From UBA2136 sp963974105 (GTDB taxonomy: Bacteria; Pseudomonadota; Alphaproteobacteria; UBA2136): 64,000 bases of DNA. How positions within the stretch are numbered: the stretch's first letter is position 1; each line of letters starts with the position of its first letter. Under the pieces are notes generated by a model. It did not search any database and was not told the DNA's origin. It saw nothing but the letters and a program-made list of their open reading frames with translations. Shown here one piece after another: positions 53,017 to 61,575 of this stretch. Position numbers and translations under genes: made by a program. The DNA is taken from assembly GCA_963974105.1 (NCBI GenBank), contig CAXBBG010000004.1:62001-126000 (forward strand), written 5' to 3'.

Positions 53017-54294
53017 CTAGCCTGCATCCGCATCTTTTTCTTTTGCATCGCTATAAATCATTAAAGGAATAGCTTTCCCTTCAACCACTTCTGCGTTGAC
53101 CACAACTTCTTCTACATTTTCAGCAGAAGGTAATTCAAACATTGTGTCCAACAAAATACCTTCGAGGATTGCACGTAACCCACGCGCACCTGTCTTACGT
53201 TCAACAGCACGTGTAGCAATTGCTTGAAGCGCATCTTCTGTAAATGTAAGTTTACAGTTATCCATGCTAAACAGTTCTTGATACTGCTTTGTAAGTGCGT
53301 TTTTAGGTTCTTTTAAAATTTGAACCAAAGCCGGCACATCTAAGTCTTCGAGTGTGGCTATAACAGGTAAGCGACCTACAAATTCAGGAATAAGGCCAAA
53401 TTGATGTAAATCTTGAGGCTCAACTAAAGCTAACCATTCACCCACATTTTTTTCATCTTTACTTGAAATTTCAGCATTAAATCCGATAGATTTTTTACGC
53501 ATACGCTGTGAAATAACTTTATCAAGCCCAGCAAAAGCACCGCCACAAATTACAAGGATATTTGATGTATCAACTTGTAAAAATTCTTGCTGCGGGTGTT
53601 TGCGACCACCTTGAGGTGGAACAGAAGCGACAGTTCCCTCAATAATTTTAAGAAGCGCCTGCTGAACACCCTCACCCGACACATCACGTGTGATAGATGG
53701 GTTTTCAGATTTACGTGTAATTTTATCAATCTCATCAATGTAAATAATACCGCGCTGTGCACGTTCTACATTATAATCAGCAGACTGCAATAACTTCAGA
53801 ATGATATTTTCAACATCTTCACCAACGTAACCAGCTTCTGTAAGAGTTGTTGCATCCGCCACTGTAAATGGTACATCTAAAGTACGTGCCAATGTTGAAG
53901 CGAGCAATGTTTTACCACAACCAGTTGGGCCAATAAGCATGATGTTGGATTTAGAAACTTCAACGTCGCTAATTTCACTTTCAATGTGCTCTAAACGTTT
54001 GTAGTGGTTATGTACAGCTACAGCTAAAACGCGTTTCGCTGTTTCTTGTCCAATAACATACTCATCAAGCGTTTCCTTAATGCTTTTTGGTGTTGGAATA
54101 CCGTCTTTTTCGCCACCGAGTGGGCCAGCTTGCTCTTCTTCACGGATAATATCCATGCACAAACGTACACATTCGTCGCACACGAAAACAGTTGGTCCCG
54201 CAATAAGCTTACGTACCTCATGCTGGCTTTTACCACAAAACGAGCAATACAAAGTGCCGTTATTCGTTGTGTCTGTATCAGAAATGCGTGTCAT
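53017..54294 (-). CDS. clpX: ClpX, ATPase subunit of ClpXP protease
   Basis: AAA+ unfoldase feeding ClpP. The 425 residues start with a C4 zinc-binding domain (CSFCGK ... CDECVRLC), then Walker A GPTGCGKTLLAST, Walker B IIYIDEIDK and the pore/IGF-type loop FGLIPEFVGRLP. Unlike the common tig-clpP-clpX-lon order, no clpP lies upstream; instead there is a 350-base gap and then nlpD. ClpP must be encoded elsewhere. A heat-shock-like promoter candidate is at 54357-54388. Confidence 0.97.
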   Translation of the reverse strand: MTRISDTDTTNNGTLYCSFCGKSQHEVRKLIAGPTVFVCDECVRLCMDIIREEEQAGPLGGEKDGIPTPKSIKETLDEYVIGQETAKRVLAVAVHNHYKRLEHIESEISDVEVSKSNIMLIGPTGCGKTLLASTLARTLDVPFTVADATTLTEAGYVGEDVENIILKLLQSADYNVERAQRGIIYIDEIDKITRKSENPSITRDVSGEGVQQALLKIIEGTVASVPPQGGRKHPQQEFLQVDTSNILVICGGAFAGLDKVISQRMRKKSIGFNAEISSKDEKNVGEWLALVEPQDLHQFGLIPEFVGRLPVIATLEDLDVPALVQILKEPKNALTKQYQELFSMDNCKLTFTEDALQAIATRAVERKTGARGLRAILEGILLDTMFELPSAENVEEVVVNAEVVEGKAIPLMIYSDAKEKDADAG

Positions 54295-54600
54295 AAAGCA
54301 TCCTTTATTAAATTATTTTAAACAATTGTACATCAAAGTACGGGCTTTTTCACCCTCTCATATAAGTATTATGCTTTTTTCAAGCAATGTCAACGCATGT
54401 GGGGCACTACAAATAGTAGATGTGGCTGTAATAACACAAGCAAAAAACACTTGATTATCATAAGCTTTTACTGCTTCATCCTATAATAATGCAAAAGCAA
54501 TGCCTAAAATGCAGGCATGAAAGTAACAGCTTTATTTTTCTCGGCGAAAAAAACACCTCAAACGGTTAAAATATGGAAACACCAACACTTACAAACAATT
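54295..54600. other. Intergenic region upstream of clpX
   Basis: Contains the clpX promoter candidate and, further right, only AT-rich sequence up to the nlpD terminator. Open frames crossing it are antisense shadows of clpX and nlpD ends. Nothing else supported. Confidence 0.5.
54357..54388 (-). promoter_or_regulatory. Candidate heat-shock-type promoter of clpX
   Basis: On the minus strand ATTG (54385-54388), an 18-base spacer and CTTATATGAG (54357-54366), which fits the alphaproteobacterial RpoH -10 form CYTATNTNNG fully and CTTG at three of four positions. It leaves a leader of about 55 bases. Established knowledge supports heat-shock control of clpX; the site itself is inferred. Confidence 0.4.
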
Positions 54601-54630
54601 AAAAAAACCTCCCATGCTAGGAGGTTTTTT
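54601..54630 (-). terminator. Terminator after nlpD-like gene
   Basis: AAAAAAACCTCC / GGAGGTTTTTT perfect stem, seven-base loop, 16 bases after the stop of the gene at 54647. Confidence 0.9.
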
Positions 54631-54646
54631 GTATTTTTAAACACAT

Positions 54647-55894
54647 TTACTTGCGCGGTAGAACCTTCATCGGATCCATCGCCTGTGCATTTTTACGCAC
54701 TTCAAAGTGAAGCTGCGTCTCTTTCACATTGCCCGTATTCCCTGCAAAGGCGATCAACTGCCCCTTTTGAACTTTGTCATGACGCTTTACAATATTTTTA
54801 CTGTTATGTGCATAAGCTGTTACGTAACCACTTTTATGCTGGATAAGCACAAGATTCCCATAAAGTTCCAGTCCATTATCAGCGTAAATAACCGTGCCTG
54901 TGTCCGCCGCATAAATTGGCGCATCTTTTGAAAGGGCAATGTTAATACCCGAATGACTGACGCCACCACCTTTATTACCAAAAGTTTTTAATACTTTACC
55001 ATCAGCTGGCCATATCATCCCCTTAGTCGAAACAGATTTATTACCATATTTACGTGTTAAGTCAGCATAGTAATTTGTTTCTGCCACAGCTTGAACCTGC
55101 CCCGTGGGCGCAGTCGTTGCATTTGAAGAAGTATCATTCACTTGCATTTTTTGAATAGCGACAGGCTTTGTAGGTACAGCTTGTTGAACAGGCACCTCCA
55201 CTCCTTGATCAGCTAAATAACGGTAGTCGTCGCGCCCTGTCACAACGTCCCCTGCTTGTGGAATATTAAGTACCATACCTGCTTTAAGGTCTGCCGGGTT
55301 TCTAATTTGATTCGCCGCTAAAATATCAAATTGCGAAACATTATACTTCATCGCCACACGGAAGATATTTTCACCAGGCTGTAAGGTATGCTGGCGCATA
55401 AGGTTAACTTGGCGAACAGGTTTAGTCACTAAATCAGAAGAAACTTCATCATAAGAAACCCCTTCATTAGGCACAGAAGAACTTCCTGCCTTTTGTGCGC
55501 CGTATTGATCCGTCAACCTGTAAGAAGACCCTACAGTGGAACCCATATTTTCAGCCTGCCAATTAGGTGAAGGGATAACAATGTATTCTCCCACAGGCAT
55601 AGAATCAGCATTTGCAATATTGTTGCGTGCTAAAATAGCGCTTTCACGCACACCAAAATGTTTAGAAATTTGATCCAACTTGTCACCACCATGAACATAG
55701 TAACGCTCCTCTTGTTGAAAGCCAACAATGGCCTGACTTTGCATATCAAATGCACGATCAGCAGGGTCAACATATGTATTTTCATAAGGCACACGTTGCT
55801 TGCTATAACCATCGATAACAGCCACAGGCGCTTGCTTACCACAAGCAGACAAAGCTACAGCAATAAGCGTTAATGAAAAAGCAGAACGTAACAT
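54647..55894 (-). CDS. nlpD: NlpD-like lipoprotein: two LysM and a degenerate LytM (M23) domain
   Basis: Outer-membrane-anchored cell-wall amidase activator by homology. The start MLRSAFSL is set by GGAGG eight bases before; 31 codons of upstream open frame are not used. Lipobox LSAC gives Cys18. LysM domains lie at about 65-108 and 168-213, and an M23 domain at about 320-415. The Zn-ligand motif HxxxD reads HSGIN and the final HxH reads TQLHFEV, so two metal ligands are missing. This is the NlpD/EnvC type that activates amidases and does not cut peptidoglycan itself. It sits in the pcm-dedA-nlpD group, four bases after the DedA-like gene. Confidence 0.92.
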   Translation of the reverse strand: MLRSAFSLTLIAVALSACGKQAPVAVIDGYSKQRVPYENTYVDPADRAFDMQSQAIVGFQQEERYYVHGGDKLDQISKHFGVRESAILARNNIANADSMPVGEYIVIPSPNWQAENMGSTVGSSYRLTDQYGAQKAGSSSVPNEGVSYDEVSSDLVTKPVRQVNLMRQHTLQPGENIFRVAMKYNVSQFDILAANQIRNPADLKAGMVLNIPQAGDVVTGRDDYRYLADQGVEVPVQQAVPTKPVAIQKMQVNDTSSNATTAPTGQVQAVAETNYYADLTRKYGNKSVSTKGMIWPADGKVLKTFGNKGGGVSHSGINIALSKDAPIYAADTGTVIYADNGLELYGNLVLIQHKSGYVTAYAHNSKNIVKRHDKVQKGQLIAFAGNTGNVKETQLHFEVRKNAQAMDPMKVLPRK

Positions 55895-55898
55895 ATAA

Positions 55899-56486
55899 TT
55901 AACCTCCAAATAAAACTTTAAACAACACAACAATAAGAATAAACGCAACACCCGCCGCCATTGTAATTGGGTATAAGTTATTTTCAATCCACCCTTTTAG
56001 TGAAGGGCCCCCACGCCATAAAAGCCATGAAATAAGGAAGAAGCGGATAAACCTTGCAACAACCGAAGCTAACACAAAGTTTACAAAGTTCGCATTCAAC
56101 AAACCACTGGCGATGGTTACAATTTTGTATGGAATTGGTGTAATACCAGCCATGGCAATAATGTAAACGTCATATTTAGCATACCAACCTTGGAATGATG
56201 CAAATTTTTCACCCGCACCATAAAAGTCGATAATCGCCGCACCAATACTGTCGAAGAAAAAGTAACCAAGCGCATAACCTGCAATACCACCAAGCACAGA
56301 ACCAGCTGTACAAATAAAGGCATATCGAAAAGCACGGTCAAAGTTTACAATAACCATCGGAATCAACAAAACGTCAGGCGGAATAGGGAAAAAGGATGAT
56401 TCAACAAACGCTACAAAAAACAACACCCATTCAGCATGTGGATGGTCTGCATATCTCAATATTTTATTATATAAGTTCTGTAACAT
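55899..56486 (-). CDS. DedA/YqaA-family membrane protein
   Basis: Integral membrane protein of the VTT/DedA superfamily, YqaA branch. The start MLQNLYNKIL is chosen because GGGGTG lies eight bases before it; a GTG three codons earlier overlaps that site. The 195 residues have about five membrane segments. The blocks EWVLFFVAFVESSFFPIPPDV and GITPIPYKIVTIASG are the paired re-entrant-loop motifs of the family. DedA proteins have been linked to lipid (undecaprenyl phosphate) translocation; for this branch it is inference. It lies between pcm (20-base gap) and nlpD (four bases). Confidence 0.88.
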   Translation of the reverse strand: MLQNLYNKILRYADHPHAEWVLFFVAFVESSFFPIPPDVLLIPMVIVNFDRAFRYAFICTAGSVLGGIAGYALGYFFFDSIGAAIIDFYGAGEKFASFQGWYAKYDVYIIAMAGITPIPYKIVTIASGLLNANFVNFVLASVVARFIRFFLISWLLWRGGPSLKGWIENNLYPITMAAGVAFILIVVLFKVLFGG

Positions 56487-56506
56487 GTATTTCACCCCTT
56501 AAAAAT

Positions 56507-57178
56507 TTAGCAAGCTTCTTGCTCTGGCACGCCCTGTGCCCCTACAAGCGGTACAAAACGTACATCGCCTAAATAATATTCACCAATCGTACCATCAGAG
56601 CGGCGGTAATAACGCATCAATTTTTGATATTCGTCCTCTTGCTTACCAATAGGAATAACCATTACGCCATTTTCACCCAATTGATCAAGCAATGCTTTAG
56701 GCGCTTCAGGCGAAGCAGCTGTTACCATAATGCGGTCAAATGGTGCCTGCATTGGCCAACCAAGTGAACCATCGCCCACTTGCGTTACAAAATTACTAAT
56801 TGCCAATCCATGCAAACGCTTTTCAGCACCATTTTTTAAACTGGCAAAACGCTCTATCGTAAAAACACGGCGTGCTAATTTACAAAGTACAGCGGTTTGA
56901 TAACCACAGCCTGTACCAATTTCTAAAACTTTATGCCCTTTTTGAACATCTAAAGCGTGGGTCATAAGCGCCACCACCTTAGGCTGTGAGATTGTTTGGC
57001 TTTCACCAATGGGTAAAGCACTGTCATTGTAAGCTTCGTTTTTAAACGCCGCCGACAAAAAAGCTTCACGCGGAATTTTTACCATCACGTTAAGCACGTC
57101 TTTTTTAATACCCAAGTCGGACAAGGTTTTAATCAACCTATCCGCTTGCAATTTGAAGGAAGCATTTTGCATGTTCAT
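56507..57178 (-). CDS. pcm: Protein-L-isoaspartate O-methyltransferase
   Basis: Repairs isoaspartyl residues in aged proteins using SAM. The 223 residues contain PREAFLSAAFKNEAYNDSALPIG, the family block SQTISQPKVVALMTHAL, motif I VLEIGTGCGYQTAVL and the late DRIMVTAASPEAPKALLDQL. It begins three bases after serS. In many alphaproteobacteria surE stands between serS and pcm; here it does not. Confidence 0.95.
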   Translation of the reverse strand: MNMQNASFKLQADRLIKTLSDLGIKKDVLNVMVKIPREAFLSAAFKNEAYNDSALPIGESQTISQPKVVALMTHALDVQKGHKVLEIGTGCGYQTAVLCKLARRVFTIERFASLKNGAEKRLHGLAISNFVTQVGDGSLGWPMQAPFDRIMVTAASPEAPKALLDQLGENGVMVIPIGKQEDEYQKLMRYYRRSDGTIGEYYLGDVRFVPLVGAQGVPEQEAC

Positions 57179-57181
57179 AAA

Positions 57182-58462
57182 TTACTTAACAGCCTCAATT
57201 ACTTTTTTACCGCCCATGTAAGGCTGTAAAACTGTTGGTATTGTAATAGAGCCGTCTTCGTTTTGGTAATTTTCCATCACCGCTACAAGTGTACGTCCCA
57301 CAGCTAATCCACTTCCATTTAAGGTGTGAACAAACTGATTTTTACCATCTGCGTCTTTAAACTTAGCATTCATGCGGCGTGCCTGAAAATCACCACAGTT
57401 TGAGCATGAAGAAATTTCACGGTATGTGTCTTGCGCTGGCAACCACACTTCAATGTCAAATGTTTTACGTGCACAAAAACCAATGTCACCACTACAAAGC
57501 ATAACCGTACGGAACGGAATTTCCAGCTTCTGTAAAATACCTTCAGCGCAGTTCAACATAAATGAAAGTGCGGCGTCACTTTTTTCTGGGTGAACAATTT
57601 GAACCATTTCAACTTTGTTAAATTGGTGCACACGGATAAGACCACGTGTGTCACGCCCGGCACTACCGGCTTCTTTTCTAAAACACGGTGTCCATGCACA
57701 AAATTTCAAAGGTAGTTCGGCTTCCGTAATTGTTTTGTCACGCATGTAATTTGTCAGTGGTACTTCAGCTGTAGGTACCAACATCAAATCACGCTCATCA
57801 TTCGTGTAAAAAGCATCGTCACCAAATTTTGGCAATTGCCCTGTGCCATACATTGACGCAGGCGTCACAAGCACTGGTGGGTTTACTTCTGTAAAACCAT
57901 TTTCCTGTGTGTGTGTATCTAGCATAAACATCGCAAGTGAGCGTTCCAAGCGTGCAAGGTCCCCTTGTGACCAAGAAAAACGACTACCGCTAATTTTAGC
58001 TGCCGTTTCAAAGTCAAGCTGGCCTAATTTTTCACCAAGGTCATAATGCGCTTGCGGCTCAAAGTTAAATTCTCTAGGGGTGCCCCATTTTCTAACTTCA
58101 ACGTTTTCATCTTCGTCTTTACCCAACGGCACTTCAGCGTCCAACATGTTTGGTAAAGCTTCTACAAATAATTTCAATTCCGCTTGTAAATTACGTTCTT
58201 GGTCTTCAAGGTCTTTCACCTGTGGACCTACTTGCTTCATTTGTTCAAACAAAGGTGCTGCGTCAACACCTGTGGACTTTGCCTGACCAATTTCTTTTGA
58301 AAGCGTGTTACGCTTCGCTTGCAAAATTTGCAATTTACCCATCACATCACGGCGTTTTTCATCCATCACGACAAGTTTTTCTGAAATTGGGGCTGCACCA
58401 CGCATAACCATCACTTTATCAACAGTTTCAGTGTTTTCGCGGATCCACTTGATATCAAGCAT
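57182..58462 (-). CDS. serS: Seryl-tRNA synthetase
   Basis: Class II synthetase charging tRNA-Ser. The 426 residues start MLDIKWIRENTETV, the usual SerRS start, followed by the long antiparallel coiled-coil arm (about 30-100) that holds the tRNA. The catalytic core has motif 2 CFRKEAGSAGRDTRGLIRVHQF and motif 3 NGSGLAVGRTLVAVMENYQ. Upstream is a gap of 84 bases to tatC, downstream three bases to pcm. Confidence 0.97.
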   Translation of the reverse strand: MLDIKWIRENTETVDKVMVMRGAAPISEKLVVMDEKRRDVMGKLQILQAKRNTLSKEIGQAKSTGVDAAPLFEQMKQVGPQVKDLEDQERNLQAELKLFVEALPNMLDAEVPLGKDEDENVEVRKWGTPREFNFEPQAHYDLGEKLGQLDFETAAKISGSRFSWSQGDLARLERSLAMFMLDTHTQENGFTEVNPPVLVTPASMYGTGQLPKFGDDAFYTNDERDLMLVPTAEVPLTNYMRDKTITEAELPLKFCAWTPCFRKEAGSAGRDTRGLIRVHQFNKVEMVQIVHPEKSDAALSFMLNCAEGILQKLEIPFRTVMLCSGDIGFCARKTFDIEVWLPAQDTYREISSCSNCGDFQARRMNAKFKDADGKNQFVHTLNGSGLAVGRTLVAVMENYQNEDGSITIPTVLQPYMGGKKVIEAVK

Positions 58463-58546
58463 GTTTCTATTCTCTTTTTAACGTTAAAATAATACGGAGC
58501 TCTATATAACGCATCCTACCAAATACGCTAAAAAAATACTAGAAGT

Positions 58547-59281
58547 TTAGGCGGGCGTTTTGTCTTTGATGCCTAAGAATTTTGCCATAAAAATAGACAG
58601 TTCATAAAGCAATACAAGAGGAATCGCTAAAATCAGCTGAGATATAGGGTCAGGTGGAGTTAACAGGGCCGATGCGATAAAAATGCAAACAATCGCATAA
58701 CGGCGGAAATTTTTAACAGCCGCCACACTTACCACGCCAAATTTCATCAAAAGCAAAAGAAGCACAGGCAACTCAAAGGCCAAACCAAAAGCAAAAAGCA
58801 TTTTAATTAAAAATGACAAATATTCTTTCACAGAAGGCAGTGCCGTTATCGTTTCAGTTTGAAACCCAAAAAAGAAGGTCATCGCAAGCGGCATAACAAC
58901 AAAATACATAAATGCACCACCTGTATAAAAAAGCAGGGGTGTGGCTGCAATAAACGGCGCAATGACACGGCGTTCTTTTTCATAAAGTCCAGGTGCTATA
59001 AATGCCCAAATTTCCCACAGAATAACTGGCAATGCCACAAACAATCCAGCAAAAAATGAAAGACGCAAATAAGTGAAAAACAGTTCGGGTACACCTGTAT
59101 ATATCATTTGAAGCGGTGATGCAGAAGCGGCAGATAAAGGCAAAACTAAAAACTGGAAAACCTGTTCTTTAAAAAGATAGCAACCCCCTGCACCTATTAA
59201 AATAATTAAACAAGCGACCATCATACGACGTCTAAGTTCAATTAAATGAGAGATTAAAGGTTTTTTTAAAATCTCGTTCAT
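58547..59281 (-). CDS. tatC: Sec-independent translocase TatC
   Basis: Receptor core of the twin-arginine translocase that recognises RR signal peptides. The 244 residues have six membrane segments. The N-terminal HLIELRRRM (family HLxELRxR) and FFTYLRLSFFAG, with FGLAFELPVLLLLLMKFG carrying the conserved Glu in the fifth-helix region, are typical. The ATG overlaps the tatB TGA (ATGA). Confidence 0.96.
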   Translation of the reverse strand: MNEILKKPLISHLIELRRRMMVACLIILIGAGGCYLFKEQVFQFLVLPLSAASASPLQMIYTGVPELFFTYLRLSFFAGLFVALPVILWEIWAFIAPGLYEKERRVIAPFIAATPLLFYTGGAFMYFVVMPLAMTFFFGFQTETITALPSVKEYLSFLIKMLFAFGLAFELPVLLLLLMKFGVVSVAAVKNFRRYAIVCIFIASALLTPPDPISQLILAIPLVLLYELSIFMAKFLGIKDKTPA

Positions 59282-59565
59282 TTCTTAACCTCTTTATCTT
59301 TAGGGGAAAAACCTTCACCTTCAATGTGATTATCTTCAGGATCAAGTTCTGGTATATCAAACTCATTTTGGTCACGTAAGTCGGTCATTAACTCACCTTT
59401 TAAAGGGTGATCATGCACAGAACGTTTAAGTTCATTGATATATTGTTTTACAGTACGAATAAAGCGGCCAACAGACGCGGCCGCTTCAGGGATTTTTTCA
59501 GGGCCAATAACAAACAATGCCACCATAAGAATGATAAATACTTCTATAATGCCGATGCCGAACAT
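59278..59565 (-). CDS. tatB: Sec-independent translocase TatB
   Basis: TatB contacts TatC and the signal peptide. The 95 residues begin MFGIGIIEVFIILMVALFVI, with the membrane Glu8 typical of TatB, then GPEKIPEAAASVGRFIRTVK and an amphipathic helix. The C-terminus is acidic (DIPELDPEDNHIEGEG), in contrast to the basic tail of its neighbour TatA. 20 bases after tatA and overlapping tatC. Confidence 0.92.
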   Translation of the reverse strand: MFGIGIIEVFIILMVALFVIGPEKIPEAAASVGRFIRTVKQYINELKRSVHDHPLKGELMTDLRDQNEFDIPELDPEDNHIEGEGFSPKDKEVKK

Positions 59566-59585
59566 TGAATGTTACCCTAACTTAA

Positions 59586-60068
59586 CTAAGCTTTTTTAGC
59601 CGCAGGTTTTTTAGCCACAGCCTTTTTATCCGCTACTTTTTTCACTACAGGTTTTTTAGCTACTGCTGTTTTTGTCGTTGCTGTTTTTGGCGCGACTTTT
59701 TTGGCAGCTAATTTTTTAGCTACAGCTTTTTTAACAGGTGCCTTTTTAACAGTACCTGGCTTTGCTGTTGTTGATTTTTCAGCGGCCTTTTTAGCAACTA
59801 CTTTTTTAATAGCGGCTTTTTTCTCTGCAACTGTTTTAGTTGAAGCTGTTTTAGCAGCCGTTTTTTTAGCGACTGTAGACTTTGTCGTAGCCTTTTTCAC
59901 AGGCGCTTTTTTAACTGCCGTTTCTTTTTTAGGTTCCTCATCCATTGCATCTTTAAAAGACTTAACACCTTTACCAAGATCACCCATAACACTTGTCAGC
60001 TTACCAGCCCCAAATACCACAAGAACAATCACCAAAATAATAATTAACTCAGTTGCTCCAAAACCCAT
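59586..60068 (-). CDS. tatA: Sec-independent translocase TatA with ~110-residue Lys/Ala-rich tail
   Basis: Pore/insertion component of the Tat translocase. Residues 1-48 are a normal TatA: MGFGATELIIILVIVLVVFG, FGAGKLTSVMGDLGKGVKSF amphipathic helix (FG hinge intact). From about 49 to 160 the protein is a repeat-like array of Lys, Ala, Thr and Val (units such as AKKPVVKKVADKKAVAKK), resembling histone-H1-like or AlgP-type tails. Typical TatA is 60-90 residues, so the tail more than doubles it. It should face the cytoplasm. The DNA is a matching imperfect repeat. The tail could bind lipid head groups, nucleic acid or acidic partners such as the TatB tail; this is inference. It lies 18 bases after the YdcF-like gene on the same strand. 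Confidence 0.93.
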   Translation of the reverse strand: MGFGATELIIILVIVLVVFGAGKLTSVMGDLGKGVKSFKDAMDEEPKKETAVKKAPVKKATTKSTVAKKTAAKTASTKTVAEKKAAIKKVVAKKAAEKSTTAKPGTVKKAPVKKAVAKKLAAKKVAPKTATTKTAVAKKPVVKKVADKKAVAKKPAAKKA

Positions 60069-60086
60069 TTTATATCCCTTTTTATA

Positions 60087-60878
60087 TTATTTAACTTCGT
60101 AAAATACATCATCCATTCGGATGCGTTCTGCCATCAGATATTCAACAATACCAAATAGTTCGTAAAGTGCTTTCGCATTGGTTTTTACCCCTTTAAAAGA
60201 AGGTAAAAAGTCATCCCATTCAAGCGCTCCCCTATCCATTGTAAAGACACGCAAAGGCAGCGGATCAATACCACGCCCTCTAAATGCGGCTAAAGAACGC
60301 AACATATGCTCTTCAGAGGTTACAAGCAAAACTTTATGTGCACCGCGCCTGTTTATTTCATGGGCGCTTTGCAGTGCATTTTCATATGTATTTGTAGAAA
60401 TTTCTTCAAGTGTAATTGGTAAAATGCGCGCACTTTCTCGGTCAAAACGTGCTTTCAAAACTGCCGCCTCAGAAGGATAATGTGCACCTTCTGTTTTACC
60501 ACCACTAATCAAAATAGGTGTTCTAGAATTAATTTTACCGTGCACTTCAAGTGCCGTTACCATACGTTGGTAACTTTCCATCTCAGGAAGCCAGCCAGCT
60601 TCTTTACCTGTATAACGCATACCACCTGTTAAAACAACAATCATATCAACATCGTTAATGCCGATGTCCTGCCTATGTTCAACCTGAGAAATAAGCCCAA
60701 CCGTTAAAAGCCTTCCCATTGCTTCGCTTGAGAAAACCCAACCAGACAAGATAGCCAAGGCGAGCAAAACGGCTGAGCGCTTTGTTTTTTGTTTAAACAC
60801 TAAAAAGTAAAATGCAAAAATAGCCAGAAGAACGCTCATACCAGGCGGCATAAAAAAGGCTATAACAACAGACTTCAT
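60087..60878 (-). CDS. ElyC/SanA/YdcF-family (DUF218) membrane protein
   Basis: A 263-residue DUF218 protein. Two hydrophobic segments at the N-terminus (about 5-28 and 35-53) anchor a domain outside the cytoplasm. The DUF218 blocks are MIVVLTGGMRYTG, ILISGGKTEGAHYP with the following EISTNTYENA, and LLVTSEEHMLRSLAAFRGRG. The two-segment form resembles ElyC, which affects undecaprenyl-lipid/peptidoglycan metabolism in E. coli; the reaction is not known. It occupies the place between nagZ and tatA where alphaproteobacteria usually have scpA-scpB. Confidence 0.88.
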   Translation of the reverse strand: MKSVVIAFFMPPGMSVLLAIFAFYFLVFKQKTKRSAVLLALAILSGWVFSSEAMGRLLTVGLISQVEHRQDIGINDVDMIVVLTGGMRYTGKEAGWLPEMESYQRMVTALEVHGKINSRTPILISGGKTEGAHYPSEAAVLKARFDRESARILPITLEEISTNTYENALQSAHEINRRGAHKVLLVTSEEHMLRSLAAFRGRGIDPLPLRVFTMDRGALEWDDFLPSFKGVKTNAKALYELFGIVEYLMAERIRMDDVFYEVK

Positions 60879-60917
60879 AAACTAAACAGACCCTTATTTT
60901 TTATTTTTTTAAATCTT

Positions 60918-61571
60918 TTATCGAGGCATAAACTGTAAAATTGCTGAAATAACAACATTCATCACAGGACCTATAATTTGCCATAATAACCCAGAGAACA
61001 CTAAAATCAAAATGATAATAAACCCATAGCGCTCCGTTTGTCCAAATTTGTATGATAACGGCCCTGGTAATAGAGCCGCCAAAATACGTCCACCATCCAG
61101 CGGTAATATAGGCACTAAGTTAAAAATACATAAAATAACGTTAATTTGGATAGATGCTAAAGCCATCTTATACAAAGCAACATCATAGCCTTCTGGCAAT
61201 AAAACTGCAAAGTACGCCACGGCCACACTTAAAACAGCCAAAACAATGTTCATAAACGGCCCTGCAAAAGCAACAATAACACTATCACGGCGTATATTAC
61301 GTAAATTACGAAAAGAAACAGGTACAGGCTTTGCATAGCCAATTAAAAAAGGTGCACCGCTAAAAACCAAAACAAGCGGTAATAAAACTGTACCAAATGG
61401 GTCAATATGTTTAATAGGATTTAATGTAACACGACCCAGCATATAAGCCGTTTTATCGCCACACCTTAAGGCCGCATACCCATGCCCTGCCTCATGTAAA
61501 GTAATAGCCAATAGCACGGGGATACCCCAGATAGAAATTGTTTGTAAAATCGTCGCTAAATCATAATCCAA
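60918..61571 (-). CDS. Site-2-protease-family metalloprotease (M50)
   Basis: Intramembrane zinc protease of the M50 family, FtsH-independent single-domain type of 217 residues. The zinc motif is His26-Glu-x-x-His30 (LHEAGH) and the third ligand Asp159 is in NLVPILPLDGGRI. About five to six membrane segments. There is no PDZ domain, so it is unlike RseP; substrates are unknown. Start is TTG, four bases after the nagZ stop, which suggests translational coupling. Confidence 0.9.
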   Translation of the reverse strand: MDYDLATILQTISIWGIPVLLAITLHEAGHGYAALRCGDKTAYMLGRVTLNPIKHIDPFGTVLLPLVLVFSGAPFLIGYAKPVPVSFRNLRNIRRDSVIVAFAGPFMNIVLAVLSVAVAYFAVLLPEGYDVALYKMALASIQINVILCIFNLVPILPLDGGRILAALLPGPLSYKFGQTERYGFIIILILVFSGLLWQIIGPVMNVVISAILQFMPR

Positions 61572-61575
61572 AATT

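Noticed and set aside
59701..60102. 133-codon plus-strand open frame (Ala/Phe/Thr-rich) opposite tatA
   Set aside because: Antisense shadow of the Lys/Ala repeat; no ribosome site or family likeness.
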